In this document: piece by piece, positions 54,382 through 64,000 of the stretch
Numbering within the stretch: the stretch's first letter is position 1
Layout: each line of letters starts with the position of its first letter
Source of the DNA: Blastobasis lacticolella
Lineage: Eukaryota > Arthropoda > Insecta > Lepidoptera > Blastobasidae
Assembly: GCA_905147135.1 (NCBI GenBank)
Contig: LR990059.1
Span: 14,655,001-14,719,000, forward strand
Length of the DNA: 64,000 nucleotides
Reading direction: 5' to 3'
Position numbers and translations under genes: made by a program
The notes under the pieces: generated by a model
Told to the model about the DNA's origin: nothing
The model's database searches: none
The model's input: the letters and a program-made list of their open reading frames with translations, nothing else

Positions 54382-57335
54382 ATGCCATCAATATCAATTA
54401 AAACCAGTGTTATTGGCGCATTATACATGTTAGTCATGATTACATCATTATATACTTCCGAGGGATTGGACGAGGTATACTCATCTCAAGCTCATACGGG
54501 ATTACTACTAAAAAGTGAGAAATATATCGTTAAAAATTTGGAGGACTACTTGGAAGCTGAAGAAGAAAGGATTGCTACTTTGAGAAAGTAAGATCGAAGC
54601 TTGTTTTTTTTGGTAAAAAAATCATTTTGCCGTTAATGTCTCGGTTGTACTCGTGTGCAATGGTGAAGGAAAACATCGCGATGAGAGCTACACATTCAGG
54701 CGACTGAATGTGTAACCATGATCCATCTGGTCAGGTTCCCCTGGTAGCAGGGTCACGGAGGTCAGATGGCAGTCTCTGCACTGTAATTATGTGATCTGCC
54801 AAATCCTGGATCATTGTCGGCCCCGGGCCCTTGTGAGCGTGAGCACACCCGGGACATTAACGCCAAGATGATAATGTAAATTTTACTTACCTCTATTTAT
54901 TTTTACACAGGCACATCCAAGTGCTAAAAAACGCACATGACAAAGCAATAGCAAACATCTCCCTGTTGTTGAATCCTGTCAATTCTTACCTCCTCATAAG
55001 GCGGCTTGCCCATGATTTGGAAATTATAGAACAAGTAGCTGAAGCAGGTAAATAACTAACTTTATTAGGGGAATGCTTCTGTAGTGCTTTGTGAAGGGGT
55101 GATACTGGTAATGGCTATCTAAGTTTGTAAATAATCGTACGGCGGACTTGATGGCAAGCAGTAAGTATAGTGTAGCTTAGAGTAGGATAGGGTAGGGTAT
55201 GGTAAGGTGCGAGTTCGTAGCCGTTTCTTGATTTTGTCGATTATTCTGGCAAGCATGATCCTACTAACGATGCTGCTGACAAAATAATATCAATTTCACT
55301 ATAATAATTTGTTTATTGCTTTCGCTAACTAAAGTAACGACCGATCTTCAATTGCATTCCGTATTTCTTTGCTGAATCGATAAATATGCTCCTGATTTTT
55401 TAGTAAAATACGCAAGGCCTGAGAATTTGATACTACCAACTCGAGTAGATCTGGAAGGTGCTGCATTGGGTATGGAGCGGCTGCGGGATACTTATGATCT
55501 GGATGTGAAGTCATTCAAGGGTGACGGAGGCTACACTAGGTGGGTAAGTGTGATAAGACCTAGAAGGTCTGCAATTATTAAGTTACCACGAAAAACTTAC
55601 GATAGAACTAGCAAAACCGATATTAGGTATCTATGCGGGTTTCCTTAATATTTTATGGAAATATACTGAATTCGCTATAAGAACCACGATATGGGGTTGG
55701 CTTCCCACAAGGTGGACCGACGACCTGGTCGATCATTAGATCGCAGGTACCAGATGGATGCGGGAAGACCAGACTTTGTGGAGAACTCTCGGGAGGGCCT
55801 ATGCCCAGCATTGGGCATCTTTCGGCTGACAAGAGGACGATGATGATGAACCCCTTAAGGAAATGGCAAAAGAAACTAATGGAACATGTAAAATTCCTTT
55901 GTTAATCTACTGATAGAGGGACGAGACTTTGGCGAACTAGTGCGGATAGTCGCTGCACATCGTGCAACGCACCTGCGATTCTGCATTTGTGTTACCTGAA
56001 ACGTAAATCTATGAATTGTAGATGTTATGGGAGACAGTTACCACTTACCATCAGGTGGGCTGTCTGCTCGTTTGTCACTGTGTAGCATAAAAAAACGTAA
56101 AACGCCAGAACATCACAATGAAAGGTGTGAATGTATCCAGAGATAGACCATCGCCGTAGACACCTGGCGGAGTAGAGAAAGAAGAGTAGACTCTGGTAGA
56201 AGCCGAAATTGACGATGATGAGACTCTCGAGATCGGGACTCTCGAGATCGGCGATAGATTGATCTGACATCGAATCTACGAATCTACGCTTGTTTACTCT
56301 CATATGTATGCTGAACTGCTCTAAATCCATATACTACTTAATATTTAAATTGTCAACAGCACAGGCTTTGCATCCTTTGATTACTACGCAGTTGGACATT
56401 TCTTAATATCTCAAAGCGATTATTTTAAGTCAACTTTATGGCTAAAAGAAGCTTTGGCTGAATATAAACCAGAGAATTATGATAATAAGCAGTTTTTGGA
56501 AGATATTTTAAAGGACTTATGCGCTTCGTTTATAGAGTTAGGTAAGTTTTTCGTATATTGTGAAGATTTTATAGATTATGAACAATAATTATATCTATAT
56601 ACTTATGTTATTAGTAATGATATGATTATTTTACTTATTGTAGGAGATGATAAGGAATATAAAAAGTGGCTGACTACAGCTGAAGATTTGAAAGTTAATG
56701 GGTCTACAATAAATTATATTCAAACCTACAAGAACAACTACGACGAATGGAATATGAATAACTATAAGGTCACTGGCTCACTGTACATAGTATAATTTAT
56801 AACAACCATTCATGGTATCAACATTATATTATTACTTTTTTTTTTTTTTTTATGTCATACGGTAGGCAAACAGGCAAGCGGGCCACCTGATGGAAAGTGG
56901 TCACCACTGCCTATAGACATTAGCAACACCAAGAGTATCGCTAATGCATTGCCCACCTCTATAACACGTTGCTCTGTCAGCAAAAAGCAAATGCCACTCC
57001 ACTGCCAAAGCCACGGTTCCCCAAATCCCTACCCCATGGAGCACTGGAAACCTTACTCACCGGCAGAAACACAATACTATTTAAAAGAGTATTATTTAGC
57101 TGCGATATTCTGTAAGGTGGAGGTACTTCCCCAGTCGGGCGGCTCCAATTCGAACGAGATACCCCGCTATGCCCTACCTCTCTTAAAACAAACTCTTTTT
57201 GTTTTATACATTTGTTTAGTCATTGAGAATACTTATAATATTTTAGATGAACGATATTAAGGCATCTAACAGTTTCGACGGATACAAATCACTATGTAAA
57301 GGAGAGGAAAGGATATCTAGAAATATAAGCAAAAG
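54382..57335 (+). CDS. P4HA: P4HA exons 1-6: signal peptide, N-terminal and peptide-binding domains
   Basis: Residues 1-291. Signal peptide about 1-28, then SSQAHTGLLLKSEKYIVKNL and EDYLEAEEERIATLRKHIQV (dimerisation helices), RPENLILPTRVDLEGAALGM and RLRDTYDLDVKSFKGD (P4Ha_N domain), TPR-like helices in exon 4, and exon 6 with GYKSLCKGEER. The exon-3 donor is taken as ACTAG|GTGGGT, because the nearby GTAAGT donor (55546) breaks frame with exon 4. Introns contain SINE and retrotransposon pieces. Confidence 0.9.
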
Positions 57336-60300
57336 GTAGTATAATTTTTTTATTCAACCCAGTGATAGACGAGCAGACAGCCTAGCTGATGAAAAGTGAT
57401 AGGTAACTGTCACTTACGATTCATTCATTCATTTATCCAGCTCTTTATCAAGCTGAAATTAATATCAAATACTCAAGTCTGCAATCCCTTGAAGCAGTGA
57501 AAAAATCATTCTACGTCAACGCAATCAAAATATACCATTTATGCTGCGTTTATGCCGCATATTTTTACGCTTGCAAGGAAATCAAAATTCTATGGGGTAC
57601 TTCCCGTTGATCTAGAATCATGAAATTTGGCAACAAATAATGTCATGTAGCACAAGTAAAGGAAAAATTCCTAAAACCATAAATTTGTAGTTACATCACA
57701 AAAAATAGTAAACTAACTTATAAAGTATAGTTAGTTTAGCAAATATTTCGAGCTAGGTGTATTTACGACTTTGCAATGTGTTTATGGTTTCAAAAAGCCC
57801 TGTTTTAAGCATGCATATTGACAGGCGACTAAGGGACAAATCCGAAAGGTGGGCAGCAGCATCTTTCTGGGTAGATTTACATCAACTGCACTACATCAAC
57901 TGCGATCTCCAACCCGCCTGCCAAGCGTGGAGATTATGGCAATGACCTCCCCTTTCGTGGGAGAGGCCCGAAGTCCTGCAGTGGACTGTTATGGGCTGTG
58001 ATGATGATGATTGACAGGCAACTACGGAACCCCACGCAGCACGTGGCCCGACACTTCCTCGCCAGTTTTTTTTATCGATACGCCATCTTACAATCACTCT
58101 TTTTTTATCCTCCGATGAAAAAAGAGTGTTGTTATAAGTTTTACGTGTGCATCTATGTATCTGTGTATCTATGACTCTGTTTATCTGTCAGTACCATCGT
58201 AGCTCCCTAACGGATGGACCGATTTGGATGCGCTTTTCTCTATTTGAAAGCATGTTTTATCGACATGGTTCTCAGCTTTGTTTCACTAAAATTGGTTAAG
58301 TAGTTTACAAAATATTTGAGTTTAAATCAACTTGGTCGGAAGTTATCTGACTTTTTCTGTCAGTTAGGTTATTGCAATTTACAAGTAATGTGATATATTT
58401 TTTACTTAGCGACGTTTTTCAGGTTAACTTGCCGATATTTCAACGAGGGTCCATTCCTAAAACTGGCCCCCTTGAAAATGGAGCTACTCCATTTGGACCC
58501 TGAATTAATGTTATTCCACCAAGCAATTTACGATTACGAAATAATGCACATTAAATATTTATCGATGAGATACGTAAGTTTGATTCTAGGACTAAGATTT
58601 TTAAAGTTATTATCGCCAAAATAGGGGTAGGTCGTATAGTATCGGACAGCGCATAGTATCGGACAATGTCGATAATATCTGACAATGTCGATAATATCTC
58701 TGTTTCACTACGTCAGTGCCATATATGAAGACTGCAAAACATGTCATTCTCACGTCACGTGTCATTCGTGTTCACGCGCTGTGAACCAGTCCATAGCTAG
58801 CTTCCCACCCCCTGAGCGTGCCGCATTGATTTTTATGAGTTGATCAATCTCCTCGTAAGTAATAGTTGTTTGCACAGTTTAAAATCAGTCCCCACATTGT
58901 ATATTTTACGTTCTTCTTATATGTTAATAGCTCTCCTGGCGAACACGATTGTAAGGTACTAATTGCAAGTATTCATTAGAAGGGATCCCTTAGTAATATA
59001 ATTTATTTTTGGCCTTTAAGTATGCTGTCCGATACTACCCGACGATGTCCAATATTAAAATTAATCTGAAACTGCACAATAATCAATTAAAATGATATTC
59101 ATATCTCCAATTTCGAGACATATTTGATAAAACAAAAATGAGTCCGTTACTATACGACCTTCACCTACGGTTTGAAGGTTTGAGGGGTATAGATGGAATC
59201 GTATAGCTCCCGAACGCTTCTAATATCGAAGCTCCCTTAACATTTTAAAACTGATCATCTTGTCAATTCCCCGGTTGTGCCCAGACGACCAGCGTCTGCC
59301 TTGACCTTGAACCACGGTTTTGAAGATAAGCTATGAAAGTAGAACGACTGCTATCTAACCTCCGTAATCCTGTAAACCCGTAGCCTGAAAAGATTAGACC
59401 ACGGTTACACATTTCAGAGCCATGAATGTGCAGGTCAATTCCTGATATTTTCCCTGGCCGTAAGAGCATCTATTGGTGTACAACTTATGTACGTAACTCA
59501 GAAAAAGTCATTGGTACATGGCAGCACTAGCTATTACGCCACTGACGTAGTCACCTGCCTATTCCAGCTCCAACGTTCAAGGATTGGATATACAGCCGAG
59601 AAAGAACCAGACCGTATAAGCAAGTCGGCGACAGTATTCGAAAACTTTACGGACATAACTGTGCAACTATCCCATCGCATTACAGACATGGCTTCCGTAA
59701 ACTACTATCCAACTGTGGTAGAAGTGGCCAACTATGGCATCGGGGGCCACTTTGGCATACATCCTGATTATTTTTGGGTATTTTTCCATCATTAATATTG
59801 TTCTAATCTAATCTGGTCAGGTTCCCCTGGTCGCAGGTTCACAGGAGGTTAGATGGCAGTCGCTCCACTGTAATGGTCTGATCTGCCCAATTCTGGATTA
59901 TAGTCAAGGCGGACCCAGGGCCCTCGTGCGCGAGAGCACAACCGGGTATTAACGCCAAGTATTTTTTTAAATATAGATTAATCTATGGCGGGTTTCGGGG
60001 CCTCACCAACATTTCAGGGGCCCAAGCTCACGCGATGCTCTTAGGCTATGTGGATCTTAATTAAGGACTCTGTTCTGAAAAGTTTTCCTGCACCCTGTCA
60101 GAATTACCGCTGGCCATTGAACCAGGAGTTACCGCTAGGATGAGAAAGAGATATACCTCTTTCAATCTTTACTCGCTTATTCCAGCTCCAACGGTCCAAG
60201 ATCGTGGACGAAAGTAACGAGATAGGACCGTACCGTGTGAGCAAGTCGGCGTCCCTATACGAGAACGAGACGGATATAACGTTGCGATTGGCCAACCGGA

Positions 60301-63004
60301 GCGCAGACATGGCTGCCGTAAAGTACCATCCGAGGTGGTTCGAAGTGGGCAACTATGGAATCGGGGGCTACTATATAACGCATCCTGATTTTTTTGGGGT
60401 ATTTTTCCGTAATTTTATAGTTTCCTTCTTTTTATACTTTGACTCTACTTACGGTGCATGTTATGGTTGGTTGACTGGTTATGGGGTAATTTTGAATGAC
60501 GATTCTTGATTCGTATGAGACAAAATAATCAATGTCCAAAATTCGATGACGGTAAGAAAGAATGAAACTATGAAGAAACTGTGACTACTACGGGTCACCT
60601 TTACAGGCCAGCCTTTTTAAGCCAGTCAGTCTGGATTTTCCTAAAAAAGCTATTCAAGTTTTCTGTCGCTTATCAATGAATCTATAATATCAATGAATAT
60701 TTGTTCTGGTTTATCTGGTTTATGGCATCGTTTCTTTTATTAGTCCCCCAAAGTAACATTTCACATTAATCTTGACGTTAATATCCCGGTTGTGCTTTCG
60801 CGCATGAGAGCCCGGAGTCCAACTTAACCATGACCCAGGACTTGGCAGAACAGATAATTACAGTGTTGCGACTGCCATCTAACCTCAACCCCGGAATTCA
60901 AAAGGTTCGTGCTTTAATCTTCTTTGGGATACCACGTGGTTTATGGTTAAACCTAAGTGAAATAAGAATCCTTGTCTATTGGTGATAGGTACAATACTCG
61001 TTCAGAAGCTTGAAGTACATGACCACCTTAAGAATCATATTCCTGTGCAGTTGTCTAAAGGTTGAAGATTGATAAATGCAATTTTGATTATTATATAAAG
61101 TAAGAAATACCCTGGCGGTGAAAGGCGAGTTCTTTGGGCCTAATGCCCGATTTATATTGGTACAGTGTTTAGCAGTGTGAGCAACGACACCGGTGTAAAT
61201 CGATCGGATAGTAGCGAGTTCGAAACTGTGCTCGGTCGTGTGACCACGGTCGTGCAACCAGCGAGTATGAGATCTCCCATTGGTCGGGCGACGTTCGTCG
61301 TACGACCATGGCCGCATGACAGTTGCCAATTAGGGCAGCGCCCTACTCGCCACTCGCCACTATCTTTGACCAATGTAAATATGGAACTGCCAGTGCCCCC
61401 TTCTTTTGGCAAACTAAATACGAGCCCTAAATACCATGTATGTTGCTGTGGCTGCAAAGGAAAAGCTCTCCCAAAGCTTTTCTCGAAGTGAAAATGCCCC
61501 TAATGCTCCTATATTGTACACCAACATCATCATCATCGTATCAGCGGCCGGTCCTGTGCCTTTCGCATCCAGCTAGTACCTACGATATTTACCAGGTCGT
61601 CGGTCCACCTTGTGTGAGGCCTACTCACGCTGTGTGTACTGTATACGTTTTTATCATAATGGACACGATAAAGCTAGGACATGAACCTGTAGAAACCAGA
61701 AGTAAATCAACTTGTTTCAGAGAGAAATTGACCCGAATTTTCCGTTAATGGAGAAACATGTGGACGGGGATCGATTAGTTACTGTGCTCTTCTATGTAAG
61801 TAAATATAATGTTATTTTGTTACAAAGATGACATAGTTTTGAGGTATATGATAGTCATCTCACTTGGGGCCGTACCCTTCTTTGATCCAATGAGCAGTTT
61901 TCCAATAGGCATCTAAAGCATTCCTAACCACTCACTAGATGGCGCCCCGACAATTTTGGTAATTGATAATCGCTTAAAATAGGTTCTTAGCAAGCAGGAT
62001 ATAAACACTGGGTACGTTGTATTGGATAATATTGTATTTGTCAATAGTTTTCAACCATTTTATAGGTTGTGATAATAAAGGAACATAGTGCCAACTTCTA
62101 TAAATATTTCGTTCAACCTTTAACAGTTATGTTTATATTAATAAACATTTTATTTTTAAGTTTAGTATTAATTGGCTGCATGAAATCACTGCTACCATCA
62201 TACAGATTAAAAAAAGATTACCAAAATTGTAGGAGCGCCATCTATTGATGCTTTTTGAAACCAACTATCAATACCTACTGGAAAACTGCTCATTGAGTAG
62301 AGACCAATCGCAGCAAGGCTAAGCGTGCAGCGATTGCTAATTCCTATTTTGAACATTGTCCCCGCTGTGCTAAACAAATTTGTTTCCTGCTCCTACTTAA
62401 ATTTTTTAAAATTAAAGTTGCTTTTATTGGCTTGTCCGTATCCTGGGGCGGAGGCTGGGTTGGTCTGGATGTTATAATCAGTAGCTCTGAGTTGCCGCTG
62501 TAGACCTTGTCTAAACAAGAATTTAGCAATGTAAATTATGTGATCGTTCCGACTAACGAGTAGTTGTATCTCGTAACGCCTCAAGCGGTCTCGGGAGCAC
62601 CCCTTGACAGTTTCATCATCATTATCATCATCACATAGGTCTTTCACTGACATCTCCACGAAGGCCGGTCCTGCTGGTACCTACGATCTTTACCAGGACA
62701 TCGAATTGAATCGATGCCTCACAACCAGCCTCACACTTCGTCTTCCGGTACGTGGTCGCCACTCGAGAACTTACTGCTCCATAGGCCATCTCTTCTGTAC
62801 CGATATATTAAATTACTATTATTATTTTCTGTACCCAGCTCTCGACGGTGCGTGCTGGTGGCGCCACCGTGTTCCCGAAGCTAGGGCTGCGGGTGCAGCC
62901 GGTGCGCGGCGCCGCGCTGGTGTGGAGGAACCTGCACGCGTCGGGCGCCGGTGACATGCGCACCGAGCACGCCTCCTGCCCTGTTTTGCATGGCGATAAG
63001 TGGA
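54382..63004 (+). CDS. P4HA: Prolyl 4-hydroxylase alpha subunit, 3' end outside the window
   Basis: Hydroxylates proline in collagen-type sequences in the ER lumen with Fe(II), 2-oxoglutarate and ascorbate, in complex with protein disulfide isomerase. Exons: 54382-54587, 54911-55047, 55404-55539, 56360-56541, 56644-56768, 57247-57335, 58423-58573, then 60186-60398 (or its twin 59568-59777), 61721-61795, 62839-63004. All phases agree; about 493 residues, against some 530-550 for the family. The missing part is the last exon with the distal iron His and the 2-oxoglutarate-binding Lys. Start: MPSISIKTSVIGALYMLVMI is a signal peptide. An N-terminal dimerisation domain, a TPR-like peptide-binding region (FASFDYYAVGHFLISQSDYF, LWLKEALAEY), the Cys pair YKSLCKGEER / RLTCRYF and the double-stranded beta-helix follow. 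Assignment is firm; paralogue identity is not. Confidence 0.92.
54632..54885 (+). mobile_element. tRNA-like SINE, family A, internally deleted
   Basis: Starts GCCGTTAATGTCTCGGTTGT (a reverse piece), then a forward body CATTCAGGCGACTGAATGTG and end GGGACATTAACGCCAAGATG. It ends about 25 bp before P4HA exon 2. Confidence 0.7.
55693..55850 (+). mobile_element. RTE-like 3' end, family R2
   Basis: CAAGGTGGACCGACGACCTG, TATGCCCAGCATTGGGCATC and a GATGATGATGA tail. Confidence 0.65.
55965..56092 (+). mobile_element. Dispersed repeat family F fragment
   Basis: CAACGCACCTGCGATTCTGC, AATTGTAGATGTTATGGGAG and TCGTTTGTCACTGTGTAGCA. Confidence 0.5.
56826..57186 (+). mobile_element. Dispersed repeat family C, longest copy
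   Basis: From a poly-T run through ATGTCATACGGTAGGCAAAC and GGAAAGTGGTCACCACTGCC to TTCTGTAAGGTGGAGGTACT and CCTACCTCTCTT. It lies between P4HA exons 5 and 6, ending about 60 bp before exon 6. Confidence 0.65.
57820..58012 (+). mobile_element. Retrotransposon 3'-tail repeat, family R1, forward
   Basis: GGCGACTAAGGGACAAATCC to GGGCTGTGATGATGATGA. Nearly identical to the copy at 63080-63262, apart from a 12-nt duplication, so both are young. Confidence 0.7.
58100..58315 (-). mobile_element. Dispersed repeat family E, reverse
   Basis: GTTGTTATAAGTTTTACGTG, CTATGTATCTGTGTATCTAT, CCTAACGGATGGACCGATTT and CTATTTGAAAGCATGTTTTA. Confidence 0.55.
58423..58573 (+). CDS. P4HA: P4HA exon 7: junction into the catalytic domain
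   Basis: Residues about 292-341. RLTCRYFNEGPFLKLAPLKM then ELLHLDPELMLFHQAIYDYE. The Cys pairs with that of exon 6 in known P4HA, and the DPELMLFHQAIYD block is the usual start of the 2-oxoglutarate dioxygenase fold. Ends in phase 0, so either copy of the next exon can follow. Confidence 0.92.
59268..59522 (-). mobile_element. tRNA-like SINE, family A, diverged, reverse
   Basis: CAATTCCCCGGTTGTGCCCA to GTAAGAGCATCTATTGGTGT and GTCATTGGTACATGGCAGCA; it ends about 45 bp before exon 59568. Confidence 0.6.
59568..59777 (+). CDS. P4HA: P4HA alternative catalytic exon A
   Basis: 70 codons, phase 0-0, acceptor TATTCCAG and donor GTATTT. Encodes LQRSRIGYTAEKEPDRISKS, TVFENFTDITVQLSHRITDM and VANYGIGGHFGIHPDYFW. 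The His and Asp of the iron-binding HxD motif (HPD) are present, and the GIGGHF stretch is closer to the usual NYGIGGHY than in exon B. It is a paralogue of the exon at 60186 in the same gene. Because both have open phase 0 ends, splicing of either, both or neither keeps frame; exclusive use is likely but not shown. Confidence 0.8.
59810..59965 (+). mobile_element. tRNA-like SINE, family A, 3' half
   Basis: AATCTGGTCAGGTTCCCCTG to GCACAACCGGGTATTAACGC. With the reverse piece at 59268 it brackets exon A. Confidence 0.65.
60186..60398 (+). CDS. P4HA: P4HA catalytic exon B
   Basis: 71 codons, phase 0-0, acceptor CTTATTCCAG and donor GTATTT. Encodes LQRSKIVDESNEIGPYRVSK, SLYENETDITLRLANRSADM and VGNYGIGGYYITHPDFFG. 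The HPD iron-binding pair is kept, but the usual NYGIGGHY has Tyr for His. About half of the residues agree with exon A, most at the ends and in the metal-binding part. Confidence 0.82.
60772..60885 (-). mobile_element. tRNA-like SINE, family A, 3' fragment, reverse
   Basis: TTGACGTTAATATCCCGGTT to GCGACTGCCATCTAACCTC. Confidence 0.65.
61225..61350. repeat. Palindrome-rich repeat family P
   Basis: GGTCGTGTGACCACGGTCGT, CGTCGTACGACCATGGCCGC and GTTGCCAATTAGGGCAGCGC. Confidence 0.55.
61525..61640 (-). mobile_element. RTE-like 3' end, family R2, reverse
   Basis: CATCATCATCG start, GGCCGGTCCTGTGCCTTTCG and ACCAGGTCGTCGGTCCACCT. It ends about 80 bp before P4HA exon 9. Confidence 0.65.
61721..61795 (+). 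CDS. P4HA: P4HA exon 9
   Basis: 25 codons, phase 0-0: REIDPNFPLMEKHVDGDRLV then TVLFY. It matches the GDRIATFLFY strand that follows the HxD motif in P4HA. It bridges the catalytic exon and the LSTVRAGGATVFP start of exon 10 exactly as the family requires. Confidence 0.88.
61889..62296. mobile_element. Inverted-repeat element, about 408 bp
   Basis: AATGAGCAGTTTTCCAATAG faces CTACTGGAAAACTGCTCATT; inner ACTAGATGGCGCC / GGAGCGCCATCTA also pair. No ORF. P4HA intron 9. Confidence 0.65.
62608..62800 (-). mobile_element. RTE-like 3' end, family R2, reverse
   Basis: TCATCATTATCATCATCACA, CACGAAGGCCGGTCCTGCTG and CACACTTCGTCTTCCGGTAC; ends about 40 bp before P4HA exon 10. Confidence 0.6.
62839..63004 (+). 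CDS. P4HA: P4HA exon 10
   Basis: LSTVRAGGATVFPKLGLRVQ, PVRGAALVWRNLHASGAGDM and RTEHASCPVLHGDKW. The GGATVFP strand, the W-x-N-L turn and the HASCPVL(x)GxKW segment (whose His is the distal iron ligand in P4HA) are in the normal order. The exon ends in phase 1 at donor GTGAGT; the following SNKW-type exon was not found before the right edge. Confidence 0.9.
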
Positions 63005-63009
63005 GTGAG

Positions 63010-63262
63010 TTAGGTAGTGGTGTGTGGTGCCGCCACCTCAAAGAATAGCACCACCCCATCTCTTCCCGTGGGTGTCGTAAGAGGCGACTAAGGGACAAAT
63101 CCGAAAGATGGGCAGCAGCATCTTTCTGGGTAGATTTACATCAACTGCACTGCGATCTCCAACCCGCCTGCCAAGCGTGGAGATTATGGCAATGACCTCC
63201 CCTTTCGTGGGAGAGGCCCGAAGTCCTGCAGTGGACTGTTATGGGCTGTGATGATGATGAAG
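63010..63262 (+). mobile_element. Retrotransposon 3'-tail repeat, family R1, forward
   Basis: GGTGGTGCCGCC-like start, CCCGTGGGTGTCGTAAGAGG to CAGTGGACTGTTATGGGCTG and TGATGATGATGA. Inserted directly after the exon-10 donor, with AGTGGAGTGAGTTA repeated on the far side (63261-63273), which looks like a target duplication that includes the donor. Confidence 0.7.
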
Positions 63263-63273
63263 TGGAGTGAGTT

Positions 63274-64000
63274 ACTTTTTTTTGTTATGAAAGCACACGG
63301 TCATGTCTACCTGATGGAAAGCAGCCACCTGACCTAAGGAGCGGAAGCGGTCTTTGAGGTGCCTGTAGACAAGCCTTTTGAAGAACCCCTTATTATGGTG
63401 CTTAGGATACTTCAGGAATAAGCTCATTCCACATCTTGCAAGTGAGCAGTAAAAGTCGCGCGATGCCTGCATGCTAGTTCGATACCAGTTATCTAGATGA
63501 TTTGAATGAAAACTATCGCATCGTCGGAGGGTAAGGTGGCAGAAAAGTGACGGAGGCACCTAACTAAACAGAGAGTGAGAGTGAAACAGTGTGTATAGGA
63601 GTGAGAGCAGTGTAGATTGGTACTGAATAGGTTAATGTAATAACAAAATATGATTAGCTATTAATTAATTAGTGTATAGTGTATAATATTCACCTGACAT
63701 AATAATTATTTTTCACCGATATTTCTATCTTCTTTATTTGATTTTCACCAATATTTCTTTAGGAATGGTACATAACAACATTGGCCACTGTATTATTGAC
63801 GTCTTTGCTGCGGCCAAAGTGCACCCAGTCAATCAATTAAGTACACACTCCACACGTATATTACACTCCACTCTATCTATTTAACGTCTTTGTCCGTGCC
63901 TCACTTAGCAGGTCTCACTGAAAACCAGCGCCCTGGTCTCCGCCAGGGCATGAAGCTGAGTGAGGTCCCTTTTTTACATACCTCATCACATCCACATGCA
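63274..64000. other. P4HA last intron, right edge
   Basis: A family-C-like fragment (about 63275-63480) and AT-rich sequence. No exon with the SNKW or WxxRGQEF end of P4HA could be read, so the gene continues beyond the window. Confidence 0.5.

Noticed and set aside
55540..55552. P4HA exon 3 ending at the GTAAGT donor at 55546
   Set aside because: The donor is strong but gives the wrong phase for exon 4; ACTAG|GTGGGT fits.
63769..63860. Last P4HA exon after the acceptor TTTCTTTAG near 63764
   Set aside because: The translation shows no SNKW or RGQEF-type residues in the required phase.

Overview
The window reads as nuclear DNA of a lepidopteran insect (moth or butterfly). Genes are split into many small GC-richer exons with standard GT-AG introns. 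Introns and spacers are AT-rich and crowded with repeat types common in Lepidoptera: tRNA-like SINEs, 3' ends of non-LTR retrotransposons that finish in TGATGATGA, Helitron-like elements, and short inverted-repeat elements (MITEs). Nothing bacterial, viral or CRISPR-like was seen. Species cannot be decided from the sequence alone.

Layout. (1) 1-5176: repeats only, including a fossil reverse-transcriptase ORF at 2472-2909. (2) 5177-10636, plus strand: five exons of a small secreted-type protein resembling the insect Grp7 allergen-like (DUF233) family; its first exon was not found. (3) 12169-45003, plus strand: the main gene, a complete GCN2 (EIF2AK4) eIF2-alpha kinase. I could join 30 exons by hand with every splice phase agreeing, giving about 1,571 residues: RWD domain, charged linker, pseudokinase, kinase, HisRS-like domain and C-terminal dimer/ribosome domain. 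(4) 45004-48666: repeats. (5) 48667-49806, minus strand: a complete two-exon, 121-residue, single-pass membrane protein that matches only the N-terminal part of the amino-acid-transporter heavy chain 4F2hc/SLC3A2. (6) 49807-54381: repeats and two decayed non-LTR retrotransposon 3' ends. (7) 54382-63004 and beyond the right edge, plus strand: prolyl 4-hydroxylase alpha subunit (P4HA), ten constitutive exons plus a duplicated catalytic exon; the last exon lies outside the window.

The genes are unrelated in function: amino-acid starvation sensing in the cytosol (GCN2), a membrane heavy-chain-like protein, and collagen-type prolyl hydroxylation in the ER (P4HA).

The most unusual structure is at 39151-40294. 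GCN2 exon 25, which encodes the GGRYDALV-type motif region of the HisRS-like domain, is present seven times in tandem with a 166-bp period. Copies 2-7 look base-identical. Each junction is a 22-nt stretch that starts GTGAGC and ends CCCTAG. Removing these stretches would keep the protein in frame; keeping them gives an early stop. Also notable are the P4HA exon pair at 59568-59777 and 60186-60398, the truncated 4F2hc-like gene, and three tiny overlapping upstream ORFs in front of GCN2.
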